A DNA stretch of 64,000 bases from contig NZ_VJZT01000015.1 of NCBI RefSeq assembly GCF_007097245.1, forward strand, positions 1 to 64,000, in the 5' to 3' direction. The notes beneath the pieces were generated by a model, which was not told the DNA's origin, made no database searches, and saw only the letters and a program-made list of their open reading frames with translations. This document shows positions 1-7,574 of this stretch, piece by piece. The DNA is from Flavobacterium restrictum (GTDB taxonomy: Bacteria > Bacteroidota > Bacteroidia > Flavobacteriales > Flavobacteriaceae). The position numbers were made by a program, and so were the translations under genes. The first letter of the stretch is position 1. Each line of letters opens with the position of its first letter.

Positions 1-262
1 AACCAAAGTAAAAAATCTGTTTTTGTCCGTGTTTTTGCCAAAGCAAATCCGTTTCATCAGCGTCCCATTTTACCGCAGATTCGCTAATTTTTTTTCAACC
101 AAAGTAAAAAATCCGTTTTTATTCGTGTTTTTGCCAAAGCAAATCCGTTTCATCAGCGTCCTATTTTACCGCAGATTCGCTAATTTTTTTTCAACCAAAG
201 TAAAAAATCTGTTTTTGTCCGTGTTTTTGCCAAAGCAAATCCGTTTCATCAGCGTCCCATTT
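1..262. repeat. 96-bp tandem repeat, two full copies and one partial copy
   Basis: Copies start at 1, 97 and 193. Copies 1 and 2 are each 96 bp and differ at about four positions; copy 3 stops at about 262 and matches copy 1 over its 70 bp. The array touches the left edge, so more copies may lie outside. Because 96 is a multiple of three, a plus-strand frame stays open across it and would give a 32-residue periodic peptide, but nothing else suggests that this is translated. The unit lies just past the stop codon of the L,D-transpeptidase. A related stretch (AAATCCGTATCATTCGTGG) sits near 7236, so it may belong to a dispersed intergenic family. Confidence 0.85.
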
Positions 263-279
263 GAAGGCATAAAAACGAT

Positions 280-1872
280 TTAATTGGGAAGAAACAGTAG
301 TTTAGCCAAGCGTTCGTCCCGGTTGTACACATCATCATAAAAATGAATCCCATCATTTTCGTCTACCCAAGTGGTAAAATACCCAATGTAAACTGGGATT
401 TTGTTTTGTAGCGAGGCGGTCGTTTCTTTGCCCGCATTCATCGCAGCAAGAATTTTGGCTTGAGGCCATTTTTTGTCATTTTTCAAAATTTCAAAAGCCA
501 ATTCCTTGGGTTTCTCCACCCGAATACAGCCATGACTAAAAGCCCTGTTTTCGCGGTCAAACAAACTTTTTGAAGGCGTGTCGTGCAAATAAATGCTATG
601 CGAATTGGGAAACATAAACTTGACCAAACCTAACGAATTGTTTTTGCCAGGTTTCTGGCGGACTTGACCATTATTCCATTCCATATGGTGCGAATCGAGG
701 TAGTTTTTGTTCTTTGCCATCCCCGGTTTCACCTCTTTATTGATGATGCTTGTGGGCACATTCCAATACGGACTAAACACAATGTAACTCATTTTACCAC
801 TAAAAATAACCGTTTTGGTCATTGCAGTTCCCACCACCACATTCGATCGCAACACCGTTTGGTTGTTCTTGACAAAATACAACTGATACGACGGAATATT
901 GATCATAATATAAGCTGGTGCGTCAAGAACACTGGGCGAAATCCAGCGGCAACGTTCCATATTGACCATGATTTGTTTGATGCGAGCTGCAACAGGAATA
1001 TTGAGATTTTTGATGAGTTTAGGCGTAATAACCGCCTCGGGTTTATTGCCGTTTCGGACTTGGTATTTTTGAACAGCTTGTTCCAAAACAGCGTCGTAAA
1101 CGGTACTTTTGGAATCTGTTGGGAGGTCGTTTGTGGCAAAAAGCCGACTTCTAATTTGTGCAATCGCTTGTGCCGAATCGCCTCGTTTATAGGTTCTAAA
1201 ATAAGGGGCAAGCTCAATCGTTTTCCAACCACCTTGTTGCTCAATGGCACGGTATTTTGCCAGTACGGCTCGCAATTTATAATACTGCTTGAGGACTACT
1301 TTTTCGTTTTTTTCCACGGCTTTTGGTTGCGTCATGATGGAGTCGAGTACGCTTGCATACGAGATCGCTTTGCGTGGTAGGAGCCACCCTATTCCTTTGG
1401 TAGTTGCCTCGTCAATTCCCTTGTAGACTTTGGCGGCATAGAACAAATAGAGGTTGGTTATCATCAATTCCGTATCGGTTGTGGATAAGTTGTTGTCTTG
1501 CGTTTCCAGAAAAATCGCGTCCAACTCCTGCTCGTACGGAAAGGATACCAAAACGCCTTCTTTATCCAAGTCTTTGCTTTTACTGTACAGTGTATTTCCA
1601 AATTCAATGATTCCTTTTTCGTCCATCCAAATGGCGTCAAAATGCTGTTTTTGGTACAGTTTTGTCGCCTCCTTTTGGTACACTGCTAATTTAGGATACT
1701 GCGCATAAAACTGTTGTAAAGCCAAACTGTCTATCGTAATTTTTGGAGTTGCTTGCGGTGCTACAACGGCAATTTTTGCTTCAACAGGAGCTGTTTTGTC
1801 TTTAGAGTTACACGAACTCGTTGCCAACGGCAATCCCAGTAAAATGAGAAGCAGGAGAATATAATTTTTCAT
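280..1872 (-). CDS. Lipoprotein murein L,D-transpeptidase (YcbB/LdtD-like)
   Basis: This enzyme makes 3-3 cross-links in peptidoglycan or attaches proteins to it, acting in the periplasm. The 530-residue product starts with a lipoprotein signal whose lipobox ends at Cys21. A substrate-side scaffold occupies the N-terminal half, a peptidoglycan-binding-like segment lies at about 225-295, and a YkuD catalytic domain at about 320-470. The catalytic signature SHGCIR is at 446-451 with nucleophile Cys449, and a conserved His sits at 430. The length and the insert-bearing layout fit the YcbB group. It is transcribed alone; a homopolymer-rich stretch with eight G's lies just upstream of the start. 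The family call is firm; the physiological substrate is inferred. Confidence 0.9.
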   Translation of the reverse strand: MKNYILLLLILLGLPLATSSCNSKDKTAPVEAKIAVVAPQATPKITIDSLALQQFYAQYPKLAVYQKEATKLYQKQHFDAIWMDEKGIIEFGNTLYSKSKDLDKEGVLVSFPYEQELDAIFLETQDNNLSTTDTELMITNLYLFYAAKVYKGIDEATTKGIGWLLPRKAISYASVLDSIMTQPKAVEKNEKVVLKQYYKLRAVLAKYRAIEQQGGWKTIELAPYFRTYKRGDSAQAIAQIRSRLFATNDLPTDSKSTVYDAVLEQAVQKYQVRNGNKPEAVITPKLIKNLNIPVAARIKQIMVNMERCRWISPSVLDAPAYIMINIPSYQLYFVKNNQTVLRSNVVVGTAMTKTVIFSGKMSYIVFSPYWNVPTSIINKEVKPGMAKNKNYLDSHHMEWNNGQVRQKPGKNNSLGLVKFMFPNSHSIYLHDTPSKSLFDRENRAFSHGCIRVEKPKELAFEILKNDKKWPQAKILAAMNAGKETTASLQNKIPVYIGYFTTWVDENDGIHFYDDVYNRDERLAKLLFLPN

Positions 1873-1929
1873 GGGAGGTGAGGGTTTTTATGGACTAAAA
1901 TGCAGTCCCATTGGGGGGGGTGGTTTTTA

Positions 1930-2199
1930 TTAATTGGGATTCAGATAATAATGAATAAAATCACTTTCTGTTTCTGATTGGGAATCGAATTTTAAAACGA
2001 AATGAGAAAGCAAATTATCAATAAAATCCTGAATTTGCTCCTCGGATTCCAATGGCTTTAAAAACTCGAATTGTGTATTTTGAATCGAAAAATCTTCATC
2101 AAAAAACATACTAATATCCGCTTTAAATATATCCGAATAGTTTGTTTCAGGTTGATTGAGAACATTTTCCAAAAATTTTATTTTTTGGTGTAAAGTCAT
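1930..2199 (-). CDS. Small acidic hypothetical protein paired with an HNH nuclease
   Basis: I do not recognise this 89-residue protein. It is acidic, has no signal peptide or membrane segment, and is rich in Phe, Asp, Glu and Gln, which suggests a small soluble helical protein. Its start codon overlaps the stop of the upstream HNH nuclease gene by 4 bp (2196-2199), so the two are translationally coupled and probably expressed together. By position it could be an immunity or regulatory partner for the nuclease, but nothing in the sequence proves that. Base composition is AT-rich, like the nuclease gene. Confidence 0.7.
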   Translation of the reverse strand: MTLHQKIKFLENVLNQPETNYSDIFKADISMFFDEDFSIQNTQFEFLKPLESEEQIQDFIDNLLSHFVLKFDSQSETESDFIHYYLNPN

Positions 2200-2981
2200 A
2201 ACTGTTGTTGTTTATCAAAAATAGTGTCCAAATGATATTCTAAAAACTCTTTTCTGGGCAAATATTTTATGGCAGCTACAATTTTTTGATTCTCGATCGA
2301 ACCAAAATGATTGCTATAAAAAGCGGTGTCTTTTTTACTTTTTATAGCGCAAGAAAGTACGACTTGATAGTTTGGACTAATACCAATTAATCCTTTATCA
2401 AAAGCTTTGTCATATAGAGCCGAAAGGCACTGACCGTTTTCTGGATTTAATCTTTCTTTTTCGTTTTTTGACCACGGAATAATGTGGCTTGCAATTAATA
2501 ATTCAGGAATATCAATACCTGTTATACTGCATTTTGAAGCATAATTGGTTAAGACCATCTGTCTAAAAACAGACTGATTTACTCTCGCTTTTATTTCTCG
2601 GATAACTGTTTCTCCTTTTAAATCCTTTAAATCAAAAAGAATATTCTGATATTTATTTGCAATAGAAGTGTTTTCTTTTTCTGCTAAAATTTGTTCACTC
2701 AAAAAAACTAATTCTTCTTGATTGTCAAAGAATTCGTCCCAAATGGGTTGTACCGTTTTTTTGCCCGCATCCATTCCTTTGACACCTCTTGCGGTTAAAG
2801 CAGGGTCGACACTCGCAAAGTTTACTAATCTAATAGCAATTGAACTGGGTGTTCTGCCAACTAGATTTGCCAAACGAATAACGTCTTTATTTGTACTGTG
2901 CATTTTTACAAGAGGAATTTTTAAGTACAAATTAAAGGCAACAATTAATTCTTCTCGTGTCCAAAGATTTCTTGGAGGCAT
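2196..2981 (-). CDS. HNH endonuclease of the restriction-associated type
   Basis: This is a predicted DNA-cleaving HNH nuclease. The N-terminal region (starting RNLWTREELI, then GRTPSSIAIRLVNFAS) resembles a helical DNA-binding module found in front of HNH domains in solitary restriction-like enzymes. The C-terminal HNH core, numbered from the upstream in-frame ATG, has Cys158, His173 in ASHIIPW, Asn186/189 and the ALYDKAFDKG segment. An in-frame ATG at 3002 would add seven residues; I prefer the internal ATG at 2981 because homologues begin close to that point. The gene overlaps the next small gene by 4 bp. No methyltransferase lies beside it, so it is either a modification-dependent enzyme or the nuclease of a two-gene defence or toxin unit. 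Confidence 0.82.
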   Translation of the reverse strand: MPPRNLWTREELIVAFNLYLKIPLVKMHSTNKDVIRLANLVGRTPSSIAIRLVNFASVDPALTARGVKGMDAGKKTVQPIWDEFFDNQEELVFLSEQILAEKENTSIANKYQNILFDLKDLKGETVIREIKARVNQSVFRQMVLTNYASKCSITGIDIPELLIASHIIPWSKNEKERLNPENGQCLSALYDKAFDKGLIGISPNYQVVLSCAIKSKKDTAFYSNHFGSIENQKIVAAIKYLPRKEFLEYHLDTIFDKQQQL

Positions 2982-3110
2982 AATTTTAGCTAAAATTTTC
3001 AACTAAAATAAACATTTAAACACAAATAATTCCTCCTTACCAAAAAACTTCAAAAACCTTGCAATAAACAAGTCGAACTTTGCGAACTTTGCGGTTCAGA
3101 AAAAAACACA

Positions 3111-4088
3111 ATGGCAAAAATACTTACAGGTGTACAAAGCACCGGAACTCCACATTTAGGCAACTTATTAGGTGCTATTATTCCTGCAATTGCATTATCG
3201 AACCAACCCGAAAACGAATCCTTTCTTTTCATCGCCGATTTGCATTCGATCACTCAAATAAAAAATGGGGAAACCTTAAGAGCCAACACCTACAGCACCG
3301 CTGCCGCCTGGTTAGCCTGCGGTCTTGATGTAAACAAAGTGGTTTTTTACCGCCAGTCCGATGTGCCTCAAACTGCCGAATTATCCTGGTATTTGAGCTG
3401 TTTTTTTCCGTTTCAACGCTTGACTTTGGCGCATTCCTTCAAGGATAAAGCCGATAGATTGGAGGATGTAAATGCAGGCTTGTTTTCCTATCCCATGCTC
3501 ATGGCCGCCGATATTTTATTGTACGACGCCGAGTTTGTGCCCGTAGGCAAGGATCAATTGCAACACCTTGAAATTACCCGTGATGTTGCCTCTCGTTTCA
3601 ACCATCAAATGGGCGAAACCTTTGTAATCCCCGAAGCAAGAATCCAACAAGACAGCATGCTTATTCCAGGAACCAATGGCGGTAAAATGAGCAAATCTGC
3701 CAATAATTTTATCAATATCTTCCTAGATGACAAAGCCTTGCGCAAGCAAATCATGAGCATTGAAACCGATAGCACACCACTCGAAGAGCCTAAAAATCCT
3801 GCTACCTGCAACGCCTTTGCACTCTATAAATTACTCGCTTCCGAAAGTCAATTAGCCACAATGACTGCCAATTATCTTGGCGGAAATTATGGCTACGGTC
3901 ATGCCAAACAAGCCTTGTTTGAACTCATCCTAGAAAATTTTAAAACCGAAAGAGAAAAATACAAGTACTACATGAATAACCTCCCAGAAGTAGATGCTTT
4001 ATTAAAAATTGGAGCGGCAAAAGCTACTGGAATTGCCACAGGTGTACTAGCGAGAGTACGTGAGAAATTAGGTTTTGAAGTGGCATAA
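3111..4088 (+). CDS. trpS: Tryptophanyl-tRNA synthetase
   Basis: This enzyme charges tRNA-Trp with tryptophan using ATP in the cytoplasm. It is a class I synthetase of 325 residues, the usual bacterial size. The HIGH-equivalent TPHLGNLLGA is at 13-22, the GKDQ motif at 146-149, and the KMSKS loop appears intact at 192-196. The ATG at 3111 places the nucleotide-binding motif at the usual distance from the N-terminus. It reads away from the HNH nuclease gene with about 130 bp between them, where CGAACTTTG occurs twice in direct repeat close to the start and may form part of the promoter. No terminator is obvious downstream. Confidence 0.97.
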   Translation: MAKILTGVQSTGTPHLGNLLGAIIPAIALSNQPENESFLFIADLHSITQIKNGETLRANTYSTAAAWLACGLDVNKVVFYRQSDVPQTAELSWYLSCFFPFQRLTLAHSFKDKADRLEDVNAGLFSYPMLMAADILLYDAEFVPVGKDQLQHLEITRDVASRFNHQMGETFVIPEARIQQDSMLIPGTNGGKMSKSANNFINIFLDDKALRKQIMSIETDSTPLEEPKNPATCNAFALYKLLASESQLATMTANYLGGNYGYGHAKQALFELILENFKTEREKYKYYMNNLPEVDALLKIGAAKATGIATGVLARVREKLGFEVA

Positions 4089-4407
4089 ATAGGTTTGTAA
4101 TACCAACTCTAGGGTAGTTGCATTTTAAAAGTTTATCAAAAAATTGTACCTAGACCAAAGGTTCTATTACAAAAGGAACTTGGTGTCGGGTTTTATTGAA
4201 ATAGTCAGCGGTGTTGGTGCTATAGATTAGCACAGATACTGTTTTTGATATAAAATATTTCAGCTATTAATTTAGGGATAAGCTGGACATTCTTTGTAAA
4301 ATCAATATTTTATCTAACTTAAATCAATATTTTTTTTAAAGGATTGAATCAGCATCAAAAAAAATAATTTTAATTAACACTAGGTATTAATAAAAACATA
4401 TCTTTGC
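4089..4407. other. AT-rich intergenic region before the HigBA module
   Basis: No open reading frame or RNA gene is evident here. The last bases contain TATCTTTG (4399-4406), a match to the Bacteroidetes -7 box, only 1 bp before the HigB start codon. No convincing -33 element lies at the expected distance. Confidence 0.5.
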
Positions 4408-4740
4408 ATGAAAATTACGTTTGATGATAACAAGTTACGAAAGTATGCTAATGATGATCGATTAGCAGAAAATAAACTTGGAAAACGAGAAGCTGGACTC
4501 TTTAAACAGCGACTTGATGATTTAACAGCAGCGCAAACTTTAGAAGATGTTAGATATTTACCGGGCAATTACCATGAATTAGTTGGGAACAGAAAAGGAC
4601 AATGGGCTTGTAATTTAGTTCATCCTTATCGATTGATCTTTGAGCCTCACGAAGACCCAATCCCTACCAATATGGACGGTCAATATCTCTGGATAGCCAT
4701 AATAGGTGTTGAAATAATTGAAATTGAAGATTATCACTAA
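4408..4740 (+). CDS. higB: HigB-like toxin of the RelE/ParE superfamily
   Basis: This 110-residue protein matches the HigB/RelE-type mRNA interferase fold: a basic N-terminal helical region, then RYLPGNYHEL, the GQWACNL strand, the HPYRLIFEP strand and a C-terminal EIIEIEDYH strand. Such toxins cut mRNA on translating ribosomes when their antitoxin is lost. The antitoxin gene follows after 11 bp, the toxin-first order typical of higBA. A -7-like TATCTTTG lies almost against the ATG, so the transcript may have almost no leader. The family assignment is confident; toxicity is inferred. Confidence 0.88.
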   Translation: MKITFDDNKLRKYANDDRLAENKLGKREAGLFKQRLDDLTAAQTLEDVRYLPGNYHELVGNRKGQWACNLVHPYRLIFEPHEDPIPTNMDGQYLWIAIIGVEIIEIEDYH

Positions 4741-4751
4741 CAAAAAAACAA

Positions 4752-5843
4752 ATGGCAACAATTACCCAATATTACCCTCAAACAGTTTCACATCCCGGTA
4801 CTACTTTAGCTGAAATTTTAGCCGAAAAAGAAATGGGATCAAAAGAATTTGCCGTGAGAACTGGAAAACCTGAAAAAACAATTTCAGATGTTTTGAATGG
4901 AAAAAGTGGAATTACTCCCGAAATGGGAATTTTATTTGAACAAGTATTAAAAATCCCATCCCATTTCTGGGTTAATAGACAAACTACTTACGATGAATAT
5001 TTAGCAAGAGTTGAATATCAAAAAACAATAGAAGAAGGAATTGAATGGTCAAAAATTTTTCCTTTTGCCAAAATGGCTTCGTTGGGCTGGGTTGCGCCAA
5101 CCACAAAAAAAGAGGAAAAGGTTACTTATTTATTTGAATATTTTGAAGTTGCCAATACTAAAGGATATTACGATTTTTATCACAATCAAAAACTTTTAGT
5201 CAACTTTAGAATTTCATTAAAAAAGAATGAAAATGCTGGAGCTATTGCCGCTTGGTTAAGACAAGGTGAAATTCAAGCAAATGCTTTTACTATTCCTGAA
5301 TTTGACAAAAAAAAATTGAATAAAATTTTACCAAAGTTAAAAACGATTATGGCATTGCAACCCAATGATTTTTTTAGTCAGATACAAACGTTATGCAATT
5401 ATGCAGGCGTAAAGGTTGTGCATACACCTTGTTTGCCCAAAGCACCAATTCACGGCTCTACAAGATGGTTAAACGACGTGCCATTGGTACAGTTAAGTGG
5501 CCGTTATAAGAGAAATGATATATTTTGGTTTACCTTTTTTCACGAAATTGGACATATTTTACTACACGGTAAAAAATACATTTCAATTGAAAATATGGAA
5601 TATGATGGTGAAAATCAAGTCTATGAAAATGAAGCGAATGAATTTTCTGCAGAGCTGTTGTTGAATAAAGAACAAGAACAAGAAATTACTAATAATCACA
5701 CCTTAACAGAAATAGATGTTGTTAAGTATGCCAATAAATTCAAAACTCACCCAGCTGTTATAATTGGAAGATTACAACATTTAAAACTCCTACCTTTTGG
5801 AATGGGCAATAGTTTATGTAAACCAATTGATTTTTGCTCTTAA
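4752..5843 (+). CDS. higA: HigA-type antitoxin fused to an ImmA/IrrE metallopeptidase domain
   Basis: The 363-residue product joins two functions. Residues 14-75 form an HTH_XRE/HigA DNA-binding domain (HPGTTLAEILAEKEMGSKEF and a recognition-helix region ending in HFWVNR). The C-terminal part, about 205-345, is an ImmA/IrrE-like zinc peptidase with HEIGH at 264-268 and a downstream EANEF segment that can supply the third ligand (Glu297). A plain HigA has about 100 residues, so this is a long form. The antitoxin probably represses the operon and neutralises HigB, and the peptidase domain may regulate its own cleavage or that of another protein. Function of the peptidase part is inferred from the motif only. 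Confidence 0.85.
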   Translation: MATITQYYPQTVSHPGTTLAEILAEKEMGSKEFAVRTGKPEKTISDVLNGKSGITPEMGILFEQVLKIPSHFWVNRQTTYDEYLARVEYQKTIEEGIEWSKIFPFAKMASLGWVAPTTKKEEKVTYLFEYFEVANTKGYYDFYHNQKLLVNFRISLKKNENAGAIAAWLRQGEIQANAFTIPEFDKKKLNKILPKLKTIMALQPNDFFSQIQTLCNYAGVKVVHTPCLPKAPIHGSTRWLNDVPLVQLSGRYKRNDIFWFTFFHEIGHILLHGKKYISIENMEYDGENQVYENEANEFSAELLLNKEQEQEITNNHTLTEIDVVKYANKFKTHPAVIIGRLQHLKLLPFGMGNSLCKPIDFCS

Positions 5844-5966
5844 TTGAAATTATTTTTTCAAATCAAATCACTCTAGATTCCACCATTTTTTTCCAATTCA
5901 TAAGGCAGTACTTATGAACAATAACGTTGTAATTGCATTTCTATCAAGTATTTAAAAAACCTTTTG

Positions 5967-5974
5967 TATTTTTG
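5967..5974 (+). promoter_or_regulatory. -7 promoter box TATTTTTG of the MFS gene
   Basis: TATTTTTG matches the Bacteroidetes -7 consensus TANNTTTG and ends 23 bp before the TTG start codon of the MFS gene. No TTG or TTTG is found at the ideal distance upstream, so only the -7 part is supported. Confidence 0.5.
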
Positions 5975-5997
5975 CATTCAATCCTAAACTATTCCTT

Positions 5998-7215
5998 TTG
6001 ATAGATCTACACTTTTTAGGCCGTTTTAGAGCCAAAGGAAAATACAAGAAAACCTATCGTGATGCCAAAGCGTCTTATTTAATCCGGATACGTTGGGCGG
6101 TATCGTTCTTTTATTTCGGGATGGGATTGTGTTTTGCCACTTGGGCAAGCCGCATTCCTGATATCAAAACAGCCTTGCAGTTAACGGACGGTCATTTAGG
6201 AACCATATTATTTGCCGTTCCTATGGGACAACTCGTGATTATGCCTTTTTCGGGAAAATTAGTTACCAAGTACGGCAGCCATCGCGTGCTAATAATTGCC
6301 TTGTTGTGCTACATAGTGAGTTTGACCAATCTGGGTTTGGCGACCAAGGCGTGGGAATTGTCACTAGGATTGTTCGTTTTTGGAATTTTTGGAAATTTGG
6401 CTAACATAGCCGTAAACACACAAGGCGTTTACACCGAAGTGCTTTTCAAAAAAACAATTATGTCCTCCTTTCACGGCATGTGGAGTTTGGCAGGATTCAC
6501 GGGCGCGCTAGTAGGATTGGGCATGCTCGCCTTGAAGCTCACGCCTTATGAACATTTTCTTGTGGTGGCGGTTATCGTTGTATTGATGCTTGTATTCAAT
6601 TATAAATTATTGATCAAAGCCAAAGAAAAAGTCCAAACCGAAAACAAAAAATTATTTACAAAACCAGACAGCGCCTTAATTTGGCTTGGAGTTATAGGTT
6701 TTTGCTGCATGGCCAGCGAGGGTGTTATGTTCGATTGGAGCGGCGTCTATTTCAAGGATGTCATTCAGGCGCCGGGATCATTAGTCATTTTGGGCTACAC
6801 TTCCTTTATGATTATGATGGCGGGCGGTCGTTTTTTTGGCGACAGTCTCGTGCATAAATTTGGTATGAAATCCGTCCTTAAAATAGGAGGCATTCTCATT
6901 TCGATGGGATTGTTTACAGCCGTATTTTTTCCGTATATTATTCCGGCTACTATCGCTTTTATGTTTGTTGGTCTAGGTGTTTCGACCATTGTGCCAACTT
7001 TGTATAGTATCGCCGGCAAAAACCCAACCGTTCCTCCCGGCGAAGCTCTGACAATAGTTTCCAGTGTTAGTTTCCTAGGTTTTTTGATGGGACCACCCGT
7101 GATTGGATACATTGCAGAACTGTCGAGTTTGCGATTTTCGTTTGCTTTTATAGGTATTTTTGGATTCATGATAGTCTTTATGGTATCCCGAATCAAAGTT
7201 GGTGTACAAAATTAA
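5998..7215 (+). CDS. MFS transporter of the fucose-permease-like group
   Basis: This is an inner-membrane secondary transporter of 405 residues with about 12 hydrophobic segments, the first beginning near residue 32 (WAVSFFYFGMGLCFATW). The SRIPDIK loop followed by a GTILFAVPMGQ helix and the YGSHRVL loop fit the major facilitator superfamily. The substrate cannot be read from sequence. The start codon is TTG at 5998: no ATG precedes the first membrane helix, and a -7 promoter box lies just upstream. It stands alone between the HigBA module and the TonB-receptor pair. Confidence 0.85.
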   Translation: MIDLHFLGRFRAKGKYKKTYRDAKASYLIRIRWAVSFFYFGMGLCFATWASRIPDIKTALQLTDGHLGTILFAVPMGQLVIMPFSGKLVTKYGSHRVLIIALLCYIVSLTNLGLATKAWELSLGLFVFGIFGNLANIAVNTQGVYTEVLFKKTIMSSFHGMWSLAGFTGALVGLGMLALKLTPYEHFLVVAVIVVLMLVFNYKLLIKAKEKVQTENKKLFTKPDSALIWLGVIGFCCMASEGVMFDWSGVYFKDVIQAPGSLVILGYTSFMIMMAGGRFFGDSLVHKFGMKSVLKIGGILISMGLFTAVFFPYIIPATIAFMFVGLGVSTIVPTLYSIAGKNPTVPPGEALTIVSSVSFLGFLMGPPVIGYIAELSSLRFSFAFIGIFGFMIVFMVSRIKVGVQN

Positions 7216-7574
7216 AAAATCAGTGCAAATTAGCTAAAATCCGTATCATTCGTGGCGTAATTAAGCCCTTTTGCAAAAAATAATCCCCTTGTCAACCCAG
7301 CTTTTACGCCAAATTTCACAGGCGATGATAATTCTTCCAAAAAAAGCGCAATAAAAAAATCGACTTAATAGTTTTTTTATTACATTTATAAAACAAAAAT
7401 CAAACCCCGCTAGCATTATAATTCCAAATACCACATTAGGAACAGCAATTTTTGATTTTGTACTACTTTTCCAAAAACAAGTTTAATTTTTTTTAGCTGG
7501 ATTCCACCTCAAGTTTCTGCGAGTGGAGTACAATTCGTTGTCTTTTCTTTTCCTATAAAAAACATCAATTGCTT
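7216..7574. other. Intergenic region upstream of a TonB-receptor gene
   Basis: No gene is evident in this 359-bp stretch. Around 7236-7262 a segment (AAATCCGTATCATTCGTGG) resembles part of the 96-bp repeat at the left edge of the window. Near 7504-7530 a small imperfect hairpin is possible (TCCACCTC with GAGTGGA). I looked for a B12-box-like riboswitch core, as often found before TonB receptors, and saw none. Confidence 0.5.

Noticed and set aside
1..262. CRISPR array
   Set aside because: The repeats are contiguous with no spacers, too long and too few, and no cas gene is present.
23..283. Plus-strand frame of 86 codons through the tandem repeat
   Set aside because: It is open only because the 96-bp unit is a multiple of three and lacks stops in that frame; no start context or family match supports translation.
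664..1380. Long plus-strand frame opposite the L,D-transpeptidase gene
   Set aside because: It lies wholly antisense to a gene with a clear catalytic motif and has no family character.
7216..7574. Cobalamin riboswitch upstream of the TonB receptor
   Set aside because: No B12-box or matching stem pattern could be found.
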